A stretch of DNA of 64,000 nt from Oryzisolibacter propanilivorax (GCF_900103645.1 NZ_FNHP01000011.1:61755-125754); one strand, 5' to 3'; shown: positions 42,032 to 51,386, counted from the stretch's first letter. The notes: generated from the letters alone by a model not told the origin. A program made the numbers and translations.

Positions 42032-45000
42032 ATGGCCAAGTTCTTCATCGAGCGCCCCATCTTCGCGTGGGTGATCGCGATTTTCATCATGGTGCTGGGG
42101 GCGGTGTCGATCACCAAGCTGCCAGTGGCCCAGTACCCCTCGGTGGCGCCGCCCACCATCCAGATTTCCGTGGCCTACCCCGGCGCCACCGCGCAGACGC
42201 TGGAAGACAGCGTGCTGTCCGTCATCGAGCGCGAGATGAACGGCGCCGCCGGCCTGGCCTATATGGAGACTACCAGCCAGGCCAACGGCACCGGCTCGAT
42301 CTCGCTGAGCTTCGAGCCCGGCACCAACGCCGACCTGGCGCAGGTGGACGTGCAAAACCGCCTGTCGCGTGCCACCCCGCGCCTGCCGGCGGCGGTGACG
42401 CAGCAGGGCGTGCGCGTGGACAAGTCGCGCTCCAACTTCCTGCTGATGGCGGTGCTGACCTCGGACGACCCGAATCTGGGCATCGACACGCTGAACGACT
42501 ACGCCGCGCGCAACGTCGTGCCCGAGCTGCAGCGCCTGCCCGGCATCGGCTCCATCAACCAGTTCGGCGCCGAGCTGGCGATGCGCGTCTGGGTCGACCC
42601 GGAAAAGCTCAAGGGCTTCAACCTGGGGCTGGACCAGGTCACGGCCGCCATCCGTGCGCAGAACGTGCAGGTGGCCGCCGGCAACTTGGGCGAGCTGCCA
42701 AGCGTGCCCGGCCAGGGCACTTCGGCGACCATCGTGGTCAAGGGACAGCTGACCACGCCGGACCAGTTCGGCAACGTGGTGCTGCGCGCCAACCCCGACG
42801 GCTCCACGGTGCGCCTGAAAGACGTGGCGCGGGTCGAACTGGGTGCGCAAAGCTACAGCGCCAGCTCGCGCGTGAACGGCCAGACGGCCGTCGGCATGGC
42901 GGTGCAGCTGACGTCCACCGCCAATGCGCTGGAGTCGGCGCGCGCCGTGCGCACCAAGCTTGACGAGCTGCAGCGCTACTTTCCGCAGGGGGTGAAGTAC
43001 ACCGTCCCCTACAACACCTCGACCTTCGTCGCCGTGTCCATCGAGAAGGTGGTGCACACGCTCATCGAGGCGGTGGTGCTGGTGTTCCTGGTGATGTTTT
43101 TGTTCCTGCAGAACCTGCGCTACACCGTCATCCCCACGGTGGTGGTGCCGGTGGCGCTGCTGGGCACCTTTGGCGCGCTGCTGGCGATGGGCTTCTCCAT
43201 CAACGTGCTGACCATGTTCGGCATGGTGCTGGTGATCGGCATCGTGGTGGACGACGCCATCGTGGTGGTCGAGAACGTCGAGCGCATCATGAGCGAGGAA
43301 GGCCTGGCGCCGCTGCCGGCCACCCGCAAGGCGATGGGGCAGATCTCGGGGGCCATCGTTGGCGTGACGGTGGTGCTGATCTCGGTGTTCGTGCCGCTGG
43401 CTTTCTTCGCCGGCTCCACCGGCAACATCTATCGCCAGTTCGCCGCCACCATGGGCACCTCCATCGCGTTCTCGGCCTTCCTGGCGCTGTCGCTCACGCC
43501 GGCGCTGTGCGGCACGCTGCTGAAGCCGGTGCAGGAAGGCCACCACGACAAGACCGGCTTCTTCGGCTGGTTCAACCGCGGCTTCAAACGCACCACGCAG
43601 CGCTACGAGTCCGGCCTGTCGCGCATGCTGCGCCGGGGTGGGCGCATGATGGTCATCTACCTGGCGCTGGGCGCGGTGGCGGCGCTGGTCTACACGCGCC
43701 TGCCGACCTCGTTCCTGCCCAACGAGGACCAGGGCTACCTGATTGCCAACGTGCAGTTGCCGCCCGGTGCCTCGCTGGCACGTACGCAGGCGGCGATGGC
43801 GCAGGTCGAGCAGTTCGCCATGGCCCAGCCGGAGGTGGCCAACATCGTGGCGGTCTCGGGCTTTTCCTTTTCGGGCCAGGGGCAGAACGCCGGCCTGGCC
43901 TTCATCACCCTCAAGGACTGGAGCGAGCGCAGCGGCACCGAGCACTCGGCCGAGGCCCTGGCCCAGCGCGCCAACAAGGCGCTGGCTGGCTACCGCGACG
44001 CCTTCATCTTCGCCATCAGTCCGCCACCCATTCCCGAGCTGGGCGTGGCCTCGGGTTTTACCTTCCGCCTGCAGGACCGCGGCAGTAAGGGCCACGATGC
44101 GCTGATCGCCGCACGCAACCAGCTGCTGGGCATGGCCGCGCAGAGCAAGGTGCTGGCTGGCGTGCGCCCGGACGGCATGGAGGACGCCCCGCAGATGCAG
44201 ATCGACATCGACCGCGACCGCGCCAACGCCCTGGGCGTGTCGTTCGACAGCATCACCACCGCGCTGTCCACGGCGCTGGGCTCTGCCTACGTGAACGACT
44301 TTCCCAACGCCGGGCGGCTGCAGCGCGTGGTGGTGCAGGCCGACGCGCCGGCGCGCATGCAGCCCGAGGATGTGCTCGCGCTGCCGGTGCTGAACAAGCA
44401 GGGCCAGAGCCTGCCGCTGTCCACCTTCGCCAGCACGCGCTGGATCACCGGTGCCATGCAGACCGTACGCTACAACGGCTATCCGGCCATGAAGATCTCC
44501 GGCGGCCCGGCGCCGGGCTACAGCACCGGCGACGCTATGCAGGAGATGGAGCGCCTGGCGCAGCAACTTCCGCAGGGCTTCGGCTTTGAGTGGACCGGCC
44601 AGTCGCGCGAGGAAAAGCTTGCCGGCTCGCAGGCCATGGTGCTGTATGCGTTCTCGCTGATGGCGGTGTTCCTGTGCCTGGCGGCGCTGTACGAGAGTTG
44701 GTCGATTCCGTTCTCGGTGCTGCTGGTGGTGCCGCTGGGCGTGCTGGGCGTGCTGCTGGCGACGCTGTTGCGCGGGCTGTCCAACGACGTGTACTTCCAG
44801 ATCGGCTTGGTGACCATCATCGGCCTGTCGGCCAAGAACGCCATCCTGATCATCGAGTTCGCCAAGGACCTGCAAGCCCAGGGCAAGGGCGTGGTCGAGG
44901 CGGCGCTGGAGGCGGCGCACCTGCGCTTCCGCCCCATTGTCATGACCTCGCTGGCGTTCACGCTGGGGGTGCTGCCGCTGTTCCTGGCCTCGGGCGCCAG

Positions 45001-45178
45001 TTCGGCCAGCCAGCGCGCGATCGGCACCGGCGTGATCGGCGGCATGCTCGCCGGCACGGTGTTGGCAGTGATCTTCGTGCCCGTGTTCTTCGTGCTGGTG
45101 CGCAGCTTCTTCAAGGGCAGCGCGCGCCAGCGCGAGCATGATGCGCTGACGGCCCAGCAGCATCAGAACAACGGTTGA
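42032..45178 (+). CDS. RND multidrug efflux permease (AcrB/MexB family)
   Basis: A 1048-residue inner-membrane proton-driven drug pump of the hydrophobe/amphiphile efflux-1 family. It starts MAKFFIERPIFAWVIAIFIM, has the paired proton-relay aspartates in VVDDAIVVVENVERIM (Asp407, Asp408), and the lysine in SAKNAILIIEFAKD near 935. Twelve membrane helices and two large periplasmic loops are intact. It sits between adaptor and channel genes in one operon (27- and 19-bp gaps). AGGAGCG precedes ATG 42032. The drug range cannot be read from sequence. Confidence 0.96.
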   Translation: MAKFFIERPIFAWVIAIFIMVLGAVSITKLPVAQYPSVAPPTIQISVAYPGATAQTLEDSVLSVIEREMNGAAGLAYMETTSQANGTGSISLSFEPGTNADLAQVDVQNRLSRATPRLPAAVTQQGVRVDKSRSNFLLMAVLTSDDPNLGIDTLNDYAARNVVPELQRLPGIGSINQFGAELAMRVWVDPEKLKGFNLGLDQVTAAIRAQNVQVAAGNLGELPSVPGQGTSATIVVKGQLTTPDQFGNVVLRANPDGSTVRLKDVARVELGAQSYSASSRVNGQTAVGMAVQLTSTANALESARAVRTKLDELQRYFPQGVKYTVPYNTSTFVAVSIEKVVHTLIEAVVLVFLVMFLFLQNLRYTVIPTVVVPVALLGTFGALLAMGFSINVLTMFGMVLVIGIVVDDAIVVVENVERIMSEEGLAPLPATRKAMGQISGAIVGVTVVLISVFVPLAFFAGSTGNIYRQFAATMGTSIAFSAFLALSLTPALCGTLLKPVQEGHHDKTGFFGWFNRGFKRTTQRYESGLSRMLRRGGRMMVIYLALGAVAALVYTRLPTSFLPNEDQGYLIANVQLPPGASLARTQAAMAQVEQFAMAQPEVANIVAVSGFSFSGQGQNAGLAFITLKDWSERSGTEHSAEALAQRANKALAGYRDAFIFAISPPPIPELGVASGFTFRLQDRGSKGHDALIAARNQLLGMAAQSKVLAGVRPDGMEDAPQMQIDIDRDRANALGVSFDSITTALSTALGSAYVNDFPNAGRLQRVVVQADAPARMQPEDVLALPVLNKQGQSLPLSTFASTRWITGAMQTVRYNGYPAMKISGGPAPGYSTGDAMQEMERLAQQLPQGFGFEWTGQSREEKLAGSQAMVLYAFSLMAVFLCLAALYESWSIPFSVLLVVPLGVLGVLLATLLRGLSNDVYFQIGLVTIIGLSAKNAILIIEFAKDLQAQGKGVVEAALEAAHLRFRPIVMTSLAFTLGVLPLFLASGASSASQRAIGTGVIGGMLAGTVLAVIFVPVFFVLVRSFFKGSARQREHDALTAQQHQNNG

Positions 45179-45197
45179 ATTTTCCGGGAACATCAAA

Positions 45198-46664
45198 ATG
45201 CATAGCTACTCACGCAAGTACGACAAGGGCTTCCGTACTTTTTCATCCCTATCGGCAGCGCTGGCGCTGGCAGGCTGCAGCTTGATCCCCACCTACGAGC
45301 GCCCGGCCGCGCCGGTGCCGGCCGGCTACGCGCTGGCCGACCCGCAGGCCGCCGCCGACGCACCCGCCGCGGCCGACATCGCCTGGCAGGACTACTTCAC
45401 CGACCCGCGCCTGCAGCGCCTGATCGGCATGGCGCTGGGCAACAACCGCGACCTGCGCCTGGCGCTGCTGAATGTGGAGCAGGCGCGCGCGCAGTTCCAG
45501 ATCCGCCGCGCCGACGAGTACCCGACGCTGTCGGGCGTGGCCAGCGCCACGCGCCAGCCCAACCCTGCCACCGGGCGCTACGGCAACGCCTTCCAGGTCG
45601 GCGTCGGTATCAGCGCCTGGGAAATCGACTTCTTCGGCCGCATCGCCGCGCTGAAGGAGCAGGCGCTGGAACAGTACCTGGCCACCACCGAGGCGCGCGG
45701 CGCCGCGCAGATCAGCCTGGTGGCGGCCGTGGCCACCGGCTGGCTGAACCTGCTGGCCGACGAGGAACTGCTGGACCTCTCGCGCCGCACCCTGGCCACG
45801 CGCGAGGAATCGGTGCGGCTGACGCGGCTGCGGCTGGAGAACGGCGTCAGCTCCGAGCTGGACAACCGCCAGGCCGCCAGCCTGGCTGAGGCTGCGCGCG
45901 CCACCTACGCTCAGCAGCAGCGCCAGCGCCTGCTGGACGAGAACGCCCTGGTGCTGCTGCTGGGCCAGAGCCTGCCCGAGGACATCCGCGCCAGCCTGCC
46001 CTCGTCGCGCCTGGACAGCGCCGCGCCCATGCAGCCGCTGGCCGCCGGCCTGCCGTCCGAACTGCTGCAGCGCCGCCCCGACATCCGGCAGGCCGAGCAC
46101 GTTCTGCGCGGTGCCAACGCCAACATCGGCGCGGCGCGGGCGGCGTTCTTCCCGCGCATCGCGCTGACGGCGTCGGTGGGCAGCGTGAGCGACGAGCTGT
46201 CGGGCCTGTTCAAGGGCGGCTCGTGGGCGTTCTCTTTGGCGCCGCAGCTGGCGCTGCCGCTGTTCGACGCCGGTCGTAACCAGGCCAACCTGGAGTCATC
46301 GCGGGTGGGCCGCGAGATCGCCGTGGCGCAGTACGAGAAATCCATCCAGACGGCATTCCGCGAGGTCTCCGACGCCCTGGCCGGCCGCGCCACCCTGAGC
46401 GAGCAGCTGCAGGCGCAGCGTGCCCAGGCCGAGGCCGACGCCAAGCGGCTGGAACTGTCCGATCTGCGCTACCGCAACGGCATCGCCAGCTACCTGGACG
46501 TGCTGGACGCGCAGCGCTCGCTGTTCGCCACCCAGCAGGCGCTGGTCGGCACCCAGCTGCAGCGGCTGCAGAACCAGGTGGCGCTGTACAAGGTGCTGGG
46601 CGGCGGCTGGAACCCCGCCATGACCTATGAGACCCTGGCCGCCGGAACGGTCGCGCCACGCTGA
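45198..46664 (+). CDS. Outer-membrane efflux lipoprotein (OprM/NodT family)
   Basis: A 488-residue outer-membrane channel of the TolC-like NodT family. The lipobox ALALAGC gives a lipidated Cys26; two OEP domains follow, with the repeated GNNRDLRLALLNVEQARA and PDIRQAEHVLRGANANIGAARAAFFPRI segments, and RYRNGIASYLDVLDAQRSL near the end. It completes the tripartite pump. The first 17 codons (MHSYSRKYDKGFRTFSS) overlap a TAGCTACT...CAAGGGCTTCCGTACTTTTT sequence resembling the dispersed repeat, so the start of this signal peptide may be repeat-derived. Confidence 0.93.
   Translation: MHSYSRKYDKGFRTFSSLSAALALAGCSLIPTYERPAAPVPAGYALADPQAAADAPAAADIAWQDYFTDPRLQRLIGMALGNNRDLRLALLNVEQARAQFQIRRADEYPTLSGVASATRQPNPATGRYGNAFQVGVGISAWEIDFFGRIAALKEQALEQYLATTEARGAAQISLVAAVATGWLNLLADEELLDLSRRTLATREESVRLTRLRLENGVSSELDNRQAASLAEAARATYAQQQRQRLLDENALVLLLGQSLPEDIRASLPSSRLDSAAPMQPLAAGLPSELLQRRPDIRQAEHVLRGANANIGAARAAFFPRIALTASVGSVSDELSGLFKGGSWAFSLAPQLALPLFDAGRNQANLESSRVGREIAVAQYEKSIQTAFREVSDALAGRATLSEQLQAQRAQAEADAKRLELSDLRYRNGIASYLDVLDAQRSLFATQQALVGTQLQRLQNQVALYKVLGGGWNPAMTYETLAAGTVAPR
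45199..45250 (+). repeat. Probable diverged repeat copy at the start of the channel gene
   Basis: CATAGCTACTCACGCAAGTA, then CGACAAGGGCTTCCGTACTTTTT. It keeps the TAGCT and AAGGGCTT elements in the usual order, overlapping the N-terminal codons. Confidence 0.5.
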
Positions 46665-46694
46665 AGGCGCGGCTGGCCGTGGGGGGACGGCTCC

Positions 46695-46700
46695 TATAAT
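46695..46700 (+). promoter_or_regulatory. -10 element TATAAT for the cytochrome c5 gene
   Basis: A perfect TATAAT 53 nt before ATG 46754. The -35 position (46672-46677) reads GCTGGC, a weak match. Confidence 0.5.
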
Positions 46701-46753
46701 GGAAAGCTTCTGTTTCATCCCGATACCCCCACCGATTTTCCGAGGATTTCCGC

Positions 46754-47293
46754 ATGAGCGACACCCACGACGCAGGGCATAGCGGGCCCATCCAGACCCC
46801 CAAGCAGCTGCTGTCCACCGTCATCCTGGCGTTCGTCCTGCCGGTGTTCGCCATCATCGGCCTGGTGATGTATGTGACCTCCGGCGCCAAGCCGGCGTCC
46901 GGCTCGGCCAACCCCGAGCAGGCCGTGGCCCAGCGCATCCAGAAGATCGGCGCGGTCGAGATCCGCGACGCCAACCGTCCGTTGCGCGCCGGCGAGGCGG
47001 TCTACCAGGGCCAGTGCGCCGCCTGCCACGCCAGCGGCGCGGCCGGTGCGCCCAAGCTGGGCGATGCCGCAGCCTGGGCGCCGCGCATCCAGACCGGCTT
47101 CGAGGCGCTGGTGCACTCAGCCCTCAAGGGCAAGGGCGCCATGCCGCCACAGGGCGGCGGCGACTTCAACGACACCGAGATCGCCCGTGGCGCGGCCTAC
47201 ATGGCCAACGCCGCCGGTGCCAAGTTCGAGGAACCTGCCGCACCCGCCGCCGAAGGTGCCGCGGCACCGGCCGAGGGCGCTGCCGGCGGTTGA
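46754..47293 (+). CDS. Membrane-anchored cytochrome c5-family protein
   Basis: A 179-residue electron carrier. An N-terminal anchor (about 22-44, LLSTVILAFVLPVFAIIGLVMYV) precedes a monohaem domain with CAACH (near 88-92) and the axial methionine in GAMPPQGG (near 132), as in cytochrome c5/CycM. The C-terminal 20 residues are Ala/Glu/Pro-rich. It probably shuttles electrons in the periplasm between the bc1 complex or donors and a terminal oxidase. No partner oxidase is adjacent. A rho-independent terminator follows directly. Confidence 0.88.
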   Translation: MSDTHDAGHSGPIQTPKQLLSTVILAFVLPVFAIIGLVMYVTSGAKPASGSANPEQAVAQRIQKIGAVEIRDANRPLRAGEAVYQGQCAACHASGAAGAPKLGDAAAWAPRIQTGFEALVHSALKGKGAMPPQGGGDFNDTEIARGAAYMANAAGAKFEEPAAPAAEGAAAPAEGAAGG

Positions 47294-47318
47294 ACCCAGG
47301 ACCCTTTCCCGGCATGCG

Positions 47319-47351
47319 AGGCCCGTCGGAAACGACGGGCCTTTTGTTTTT
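47319..47351 (+). terminator. Rho-independent terminator of the cytochrome c5 gene
   Basis: GGCCCGTCG (47320-47328), GAAA tetraloop, CGACGGGCC (47333-47341), then TTTTGTTTTT: a textbook terminator 26 bp after the stop. Confidence 0.93.
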
Positions 47352-47408
47352 CCACCCTGGCATCGAACGCCAGTGCGGAGCCAGCTGCCTCCAGATCGCT
47401 TATCCAAG

Positions 47409-47441
47409 CAAAAAGCCCCTGGGCTTGCGCACAGGGGCTTT
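47409..47441 (-). terminator. Rho-independent terminator of the tRNA-Phe transcript
   Basis: AAAGCCCCTG (47412-47421) and CAGGGGCTTT (47432-47441) pair perfectly around a 10-nt loop; on the minus strand CTTTTTGC follows the stem. Confidence 0.85.
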
Positions 47442-47446
47442 GGATC

Positions 47447-47522
47447 TGGTGGCCTGGGACGGAATCGAACCGCCGACACAAGGATTTTCAATCCTCTGCT
47501 CTACCGACTGAGCTACCGGGCC
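47447..47522 (-). tRNA. tRNA-Phe (anticodon GAA)
   Basis: A 76-nt minus-strand cloverleaf. The anticodon loop is TTGAAAA (GAA), the D-arm GCTCAGTCGG, the T-loop TTCGATT, discriminator A and encoded CCA. The acceptor 5' strand GGCCCGG faces CCAGGCC, leaving a C5-A68 mismatch where most relatives have T-A or A-T. All other elements are normal. Confidence 0.93.
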
Positions 47523-47582
47523 TAAGCCGCATATTCTAGCCTGGAAATTAGCCCTCCAGGCCGAGTAGCGGATTTTTTGTCT

Positions 47583-48293
47583 TCAGTTGCCGCGCCGGTT
47601 GCGCCCCAGGTCCACGCCGAGCTGGCGCAGCTTGCGGTACAGGTGGGTGCGCTCCAGCCCGGTTTTTTCGGCCACGCGGGTCATCGACCCGCCCTCGCGT
47701 GCCAGATGGAATTCGAAATAGGCTTTTTCGAAGCCGTCGCGCGCCTCGCGCAGGGGTCGGTCCAGATCGAAGCCCTGGTGCGCCAGCGGCCCCTGTGGAG
47801 CACTGACCACCGTGGCGGCAGCGACCTCGTCGCCCGCGTGCCGCACGGCTTCAGCCAGTGCGGGAACTGGTGCAGCCGGCGTGGCCTCGGCACCAGGGTC
47901 GGCAGCCTTAGCACCTGCAGCCGCGGTTGCGCCACGGGACAGGCCCTGCTCGACCGCCTTGAGCAGCTTCTGCAGGGTGATGGGCTTTTCCAGGAAAGAA
48001 AACGCGCCGATGCGCGTCGCCTCGACGGCGGTCTCGATGGTGGCGTGGCCGCTCATCATGATCACCGGCATGGTCAGCGTGCCCGTCATCGACCACTCCT
48101 TGAGCAGCGAAACCCCGTCGGTGTCCGGCATCCAGATGTCCAGCAGCACCAGGTCGTAGGCGTTCGCCTGACGCGCGCTGCGGGCCTGCGTGGCGTTTTC
48201 CGCCAGATCCACGCTGTGCCCTTCGTCGTTCAGGATCTCCGACAGCAGGTCACGGATACCCAGCTCGTCGTCGACCACCAAAATGTTTGCCAT
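47583..48293 (-). CDS. Response regulator, NtrX-like but lacking the AAA+ domain
   Basis: A 236-residue response regulator. The receiver (about 1-120) has the acidic pair Asp8/Asp9, phosphoacceptor Asp52 in LLDIWMPDTDG, MMSGHATIETAV and Lys in FLEKPITL, very close to NtrX. Instead of the sigma-54-activating AAA+ domain, an Ala/Pro-rich linker (about 125-185) leads to a Fis-type HTH (MTRVAEKTGLERTHLYRKLRQLGVD near 207-232). It follows ntrY by 19 bp in an operon DUF4390-ntrY-ntrX. It therefore cannot drive sigma-54 open-complex formation itself and should act like PrrA/ActR on sigma-70 promoters. Confidence 0.86.
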   Translation of the reverse strand: MANILVVDDELGIRDLLSEILNDEGHSVDLAENATQARSARQANAYDLVLLDIWMPDTDGVSLLKEWSMTGTLTMPVIMMSGHATIETAVEATRIGAFSFLEKPITLQKLLKAVEQGLSRGATAAAGAKAADPGAEATPAAPVPALAEAVRHAGDEVAAATVVSAPQGPLAHQGFDLDRPLREARDGFEKAYFEFHLAREGGSMTRVAEKTGLERTHLYRKLRQLGVDLGRNRRGN

Positions 48294-48312
48294 GTATTGC
48301 GCTGCGCCCTTG

Positions 48313-50631
48313 CTATGACGTAGGAGATGTTGCGAAAGCGCCACCGCCGTCCCAAGGGGCGAATGATAGCGACACTTGCGCGCCCTGCACCGCGCCGTCC
48401 TGCTGCCGGTTGCTCAGCTCGATGCGTGCGCCGTGCTCATCGGCGATTTTCTTGACCACCGCCAAACCCAGACCGGTGCCGCGCGACTTGGTCGTCACGT
48501 AAGGCTCGAAGGCGCGCTGCAGGATGTGCGGCGCGAAGCCCGGACCGTGATCGGACACCGTCAGACGCACGCGCCGAGTCTGCTCGTTCCAGCGCGTGGC
48601 GATGGTGACTGCTGTGACCTCGTGGGCTTGACCGGCCTCCTGCGCCGCATGCAACGTAGCGTCCTGCGCGTTCTGCAGCAGGTTGTGCACCACCTGGCGC
48701 AGCTGCTGCGCATCGCCGGCCACCGGCGGGCACTGCGGGTCCAGCTGCGCCTGCACCGGCGAGCGCGCGTTCTCCACGCCGTACAGGTGCAGGATGTCCA
48801 GCACCAGCGCGTTCAGGTCCAGTGGCTGCAGCCGCGCCGCGGGCAGGCGCGCGTAATCGCGGAACTCGTTGACCAGGCGCTTCATGGCATCCACCTGCTC
48901 GACGATGGTACGCACCGACTTGGCCAGCAGCGCCTGCTCCGCCTCGGGTAGCCTGGCGGTGAGCTTCATCTCCAGGCGCTCGGCCGACAGCTGGATTGGC
49001 GTGAGCGGGTTCTTGATCTCGTGCGCCAGGCGCCGCGCCACCTCGCCCCAGGCCTTGGCACGCTGCGCCGACACCAGTTCGGAAATGTCGTCGAACACCA
49101 GCAGCCGGCTGCGGTCGGGCAGCTCGGCGCCGCGCATCACCAAACTGGTGGCCTGCTGGTCGGGGCCTTCGCCCGAGGCGTGCAGCTCGAAGGCATGCTG
49201 CCAGTGATCCGGGCCATGCTGCTCACTGCGGTCCTGCGCGAACGCGGCGAACTGCTGCTGCACCGTGGCGCCGAAGTCCTCCAGCCCCTCGGCCTCGGAC
49301 AGCAGTCGCCCCTCCCAAGCCGCCAGCGGGGCGCGCAGGATGCGCGTGGCGCCGGGGTTGCTGGACTGCACGCGGCCGTCCTCGTCCAGCACAATCACCC
49401 CGGCGGTCAGGTTGTCCAGGATGGTCTGCAGGTTGCCGCGCGCGGCGTCCAGCTCGGCCAGGCTGCGCTGTGCGGCGCGGCGCGCATCGGCCAGCTGCTG
49501 CGTCATGAGGGCGAAGTCGCGCGTCAGCCCGCCCAGCTCGTCCTGGCCCTGCAGCGCGGCCTTGGGCGCCAGGTTGCCGGCGGCCACCTCGCGCACGCCG
49601 TCGGCCAGTACCAGCAGTGGCCGCACCAGTTGGTTGCCCAGCACACCCGCCAGCAGTACCGCACCGAACACCGCCAGGAAAAGGCTCAGCGTCAGCGTGC
49701 CGATGTACATGCGGCGCAGCCCGGCACGCGCCAGGGCACGTTCCTGGTATTCACGGTTGGCCTCCTGCACGGCGATGGCATTGGCCACCAGCACTGGCGG
49801 CAGCGCGATCGTGGCCTGCACGAAGCGCGCGTCGGTCAGCAGACCCAGGCCCGGGTTGGCCGCCAGCACCAGCAGGCGCACGCGTGTGTTGTCGGGCGCG
49901 GCCGGATCGGTGAGGTCGTCCAGCCCCTCGATCTGGTAGACCAGCTGGCCCTGGCGCGCCATGCGGAAATCCTGCGTCGAGGGCCGTTCCGGGCTGAGCG
50001 TATAGCGCGACTGCCCGGCGCTGGCCACCGGCTGGCCGGCGGCGTTCCACAGCACCACGTCGGTGGCGCCCAGCTGGTCGCGCATGCGCTCGAGCACCAG
50101 CCCGGCGGCAGCATCGGGAGTCTGGCCCAACTGGGTGCTGGCGGTGCGCGTCTTATTCACCAGGTCGGCGGCCATGGTGTCGAGCGTGACGCGGCCCAAG
50201 CTCACGCCGGCGCTCAGGGCGCCCTCGACCTTCACGTCAAACCAGCTCTCGATCGAGCGCGAGACGAACTGGTAGGACACCACATAGATCAGCAGCCCCG
50301 GCACCACCCCCACCAGGCCGAAGATGGCCGCCAGCTTGATCAGCAGGCGCGCGCCGAAGCGGCCGCGGCGCAGCTGCAGTGCCAGCCGCCACGCGCCCCA
50401 GGCCAGCGCCGCCAGCAGCATGCCGGCCACGAAGATGTTGGTGGCGACCAGCCACGCGAAATGGCGCTCGTACAGCACGCGGTTGTTGGTGGCCTGGGTC
50501 AGCAGGAACAGCAGCACCAGACCGATGGCGCACATCAGGCCGGCGCCCAGCCCCAGTGCCCAGCGCACGGCGCGCGTACGCGTGGCGGCGCGCCGCGCCG
50601 AGCCCGCCGGGCGTGCGCCGGACTCGGTCAC
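48313..50631 (-). CDS. ntrY: NtrY-type sensor histidine kinase
   Basis: A 772-residue membrane sensor kinase. N-terminal helices (about 25-50, 62-85, 100-125), a periplasmic sensor region, another helix (about 318-340), a HAMP domain, a PAS domain (LDNLTAGVIVLDEDGRV), the phospho-acceptor His in RRLAHEIKNPLTPIQLSAERL (near 538) and an HATPase domain (NLLQNAQDA; DHGPGF; GTGLGLAVVKKI) are all present, the architecture of NtrY. NtrY acts on redox or nitrogen signals in Proteobacteria. GTG 50631 overlaps the upstream stop by 4 nt, and the response regulator follows. Confidence 0.9.
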   Translation of the reverse strand: MTESGARPAGSARRAATRTRAVRWALGLGAGLMCAIGLVLLFLLTQATNNRVLYERHFAWLVATNIFVAGMLLAALAWGAWRLALQLRRGRFGARLLIKLAAIFGLVGVVPGLLIYVVSYQFVSRSIESWFDVKVEGALSAGVSLGRVTLDTMAADLVNKTRTASTQLGQTPDAAAGLVLERMRDQLGATDVVLWNAAGQPVASAGQSRYTLSPERPSTQDFRMARQGQLVYQIEGLDDLTDPAAPDNTRVRLLVLAANPGLGLLTDARFVQATIALPPVLVANAIAVQEANREYQERALARAGLRRMYIGTLTLSLFLAVFGAVLLAGVLGNQLVRPLLVLADGVREVAAGNLAPKAALQGQDELGGLTRDFALMTQQLADARRAAQRSLAELDAARGNLQTILDNLTAGVIVLDEDGRVQSSNPGATRILRAPLAAWEGRLLSEAEGLEDFGATVQQQFAAFAQDRSEQHGPDHWQHAFELHASGEGPDQQATSLVMRGAELPDRSRLLVFDDISELVSAQRAKAWGEVARRLAHEIKNPLTPIQLSAERLEMKLTARLPEAEQALLAKSVRTIVEQVDAMKRLVNEFRDYARLPAARLQPLDLNALVLDILHLYGVENARSPVQAQLDPQCPPVAGDAQQLRQVVHNLLQNAQDATLHAAQEAGQAHEVTAVTIATRWNEQTRRVRLTVSDHGPGFAPHILQRAFEPYVTTKSRGTGLGLAVVKKIADEHGARIELSNRQQDGAVQGAQVSLSFAPWDGGGAFATSPTS

Positions 50632-51287
50632 CGGTTGGCCTCCGCGGGCAACTCGATGCTGCGCGTCAGCGCTACCCCCCAGCTGGAGCGCCCGACGGCG
50701 CCGAACTGCAGCGGGCGCGGCATCTGTGAGGTGTCCAGGCGGAACTGGAAACTGACCTGATAGTCCACGCCGGCGCGCAGTGCATGGGCGTCGGCGATCT
50801 TCCAGCGCGCGATGCGCTGCAGCGCCGACAGCGCTTCTTCCAGGTCATCGAAGGTCTGGCCGAGCGAGGCATTGCCAAGGCTGTCATCGCGCTCGCCGGT
50901 CACCTGCACCAGACGCCAGCGGCGCGTCAGCGGCTGGTAGCTCAGGCGCAGGTAGCGCACGGCATGGGCCACGGTCTTGTCGCTCCAGTACCAGCGCGGA
51001 CGCTCGACCTTCGCCTCGGCGACGAAATGCAGCGCAATGCCCTGGTACAGCGCGTTCTCCAGCAACTGCGGCAGCTCCATGCTCCAGGTGGTGCTGAGCA
51101 GCACCCCGCCCTCGGTGCCCTCGACCACGAACTCCGTGACCTCGCCCCGCTGCTGCGCCGCCACTCGCTCGCTGGCCAACGCCGGAGCCAGCGCCACCGC
51201 TACCGCGCCGCGCAGCAGCTGGCGGCGCTGTGCGGCCTGGGGAGGCAGAGACAAGGCAGGTGCGGAACTTTCGGGTACGGCTGTCAC
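50628..51287 (-). CDS. DUF4390 exported protein
   Basis: A 219-residue exported protein. A Tat/Sec-like signal with RRQLLRGAVAVALAPAL (about 20-40) precedes a domain with LSTTWSMELPQLLENALYQGIALHFVAE and RYLRLSYQPLTRRWRL that fits DUF4390. In Betaproteobacteria this gene normally sits between rsmB (sun) and ntrYX; here rsmB is not upstream, and rpoC precedes it instead. GTG 51287 is chosen because longer in-frame extensions are Arg/Pro-rich. It overlaps ntrY (GTGA), so translation is coupled. It may supply the periplasmic signal to NtrY. Confidence 0.78.
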   Translation of the reverse strand: MTAVPESSAPALSLPPQAAQRRQLLRGAVAVALAPALASERVAAQQRGEVTEFVVEGTEGGVLLSTTWSMELPQLLENALYQGIALHFVAEAKVERPRWYWSDKTVAHAVRYLRLSYQPLTRRWRLVQVTGERDDSLGNASLGQTFDDLEEALSALQRIARWKIADAHALRAGVDYQVSFQFRLDTSQMPRPLQFGAVGRSSWGVALTRSIELPAEANR

Positions 51288-51386
51288 GGCCCGTATTCTC
51301 CTGGACCGGGCGGGTCGCGACCGGGTCACGGCGGCAAAACCTGCTTGACCGGTCCTGCGGCGTGGGCCTGTCTGCAACACCGCACG

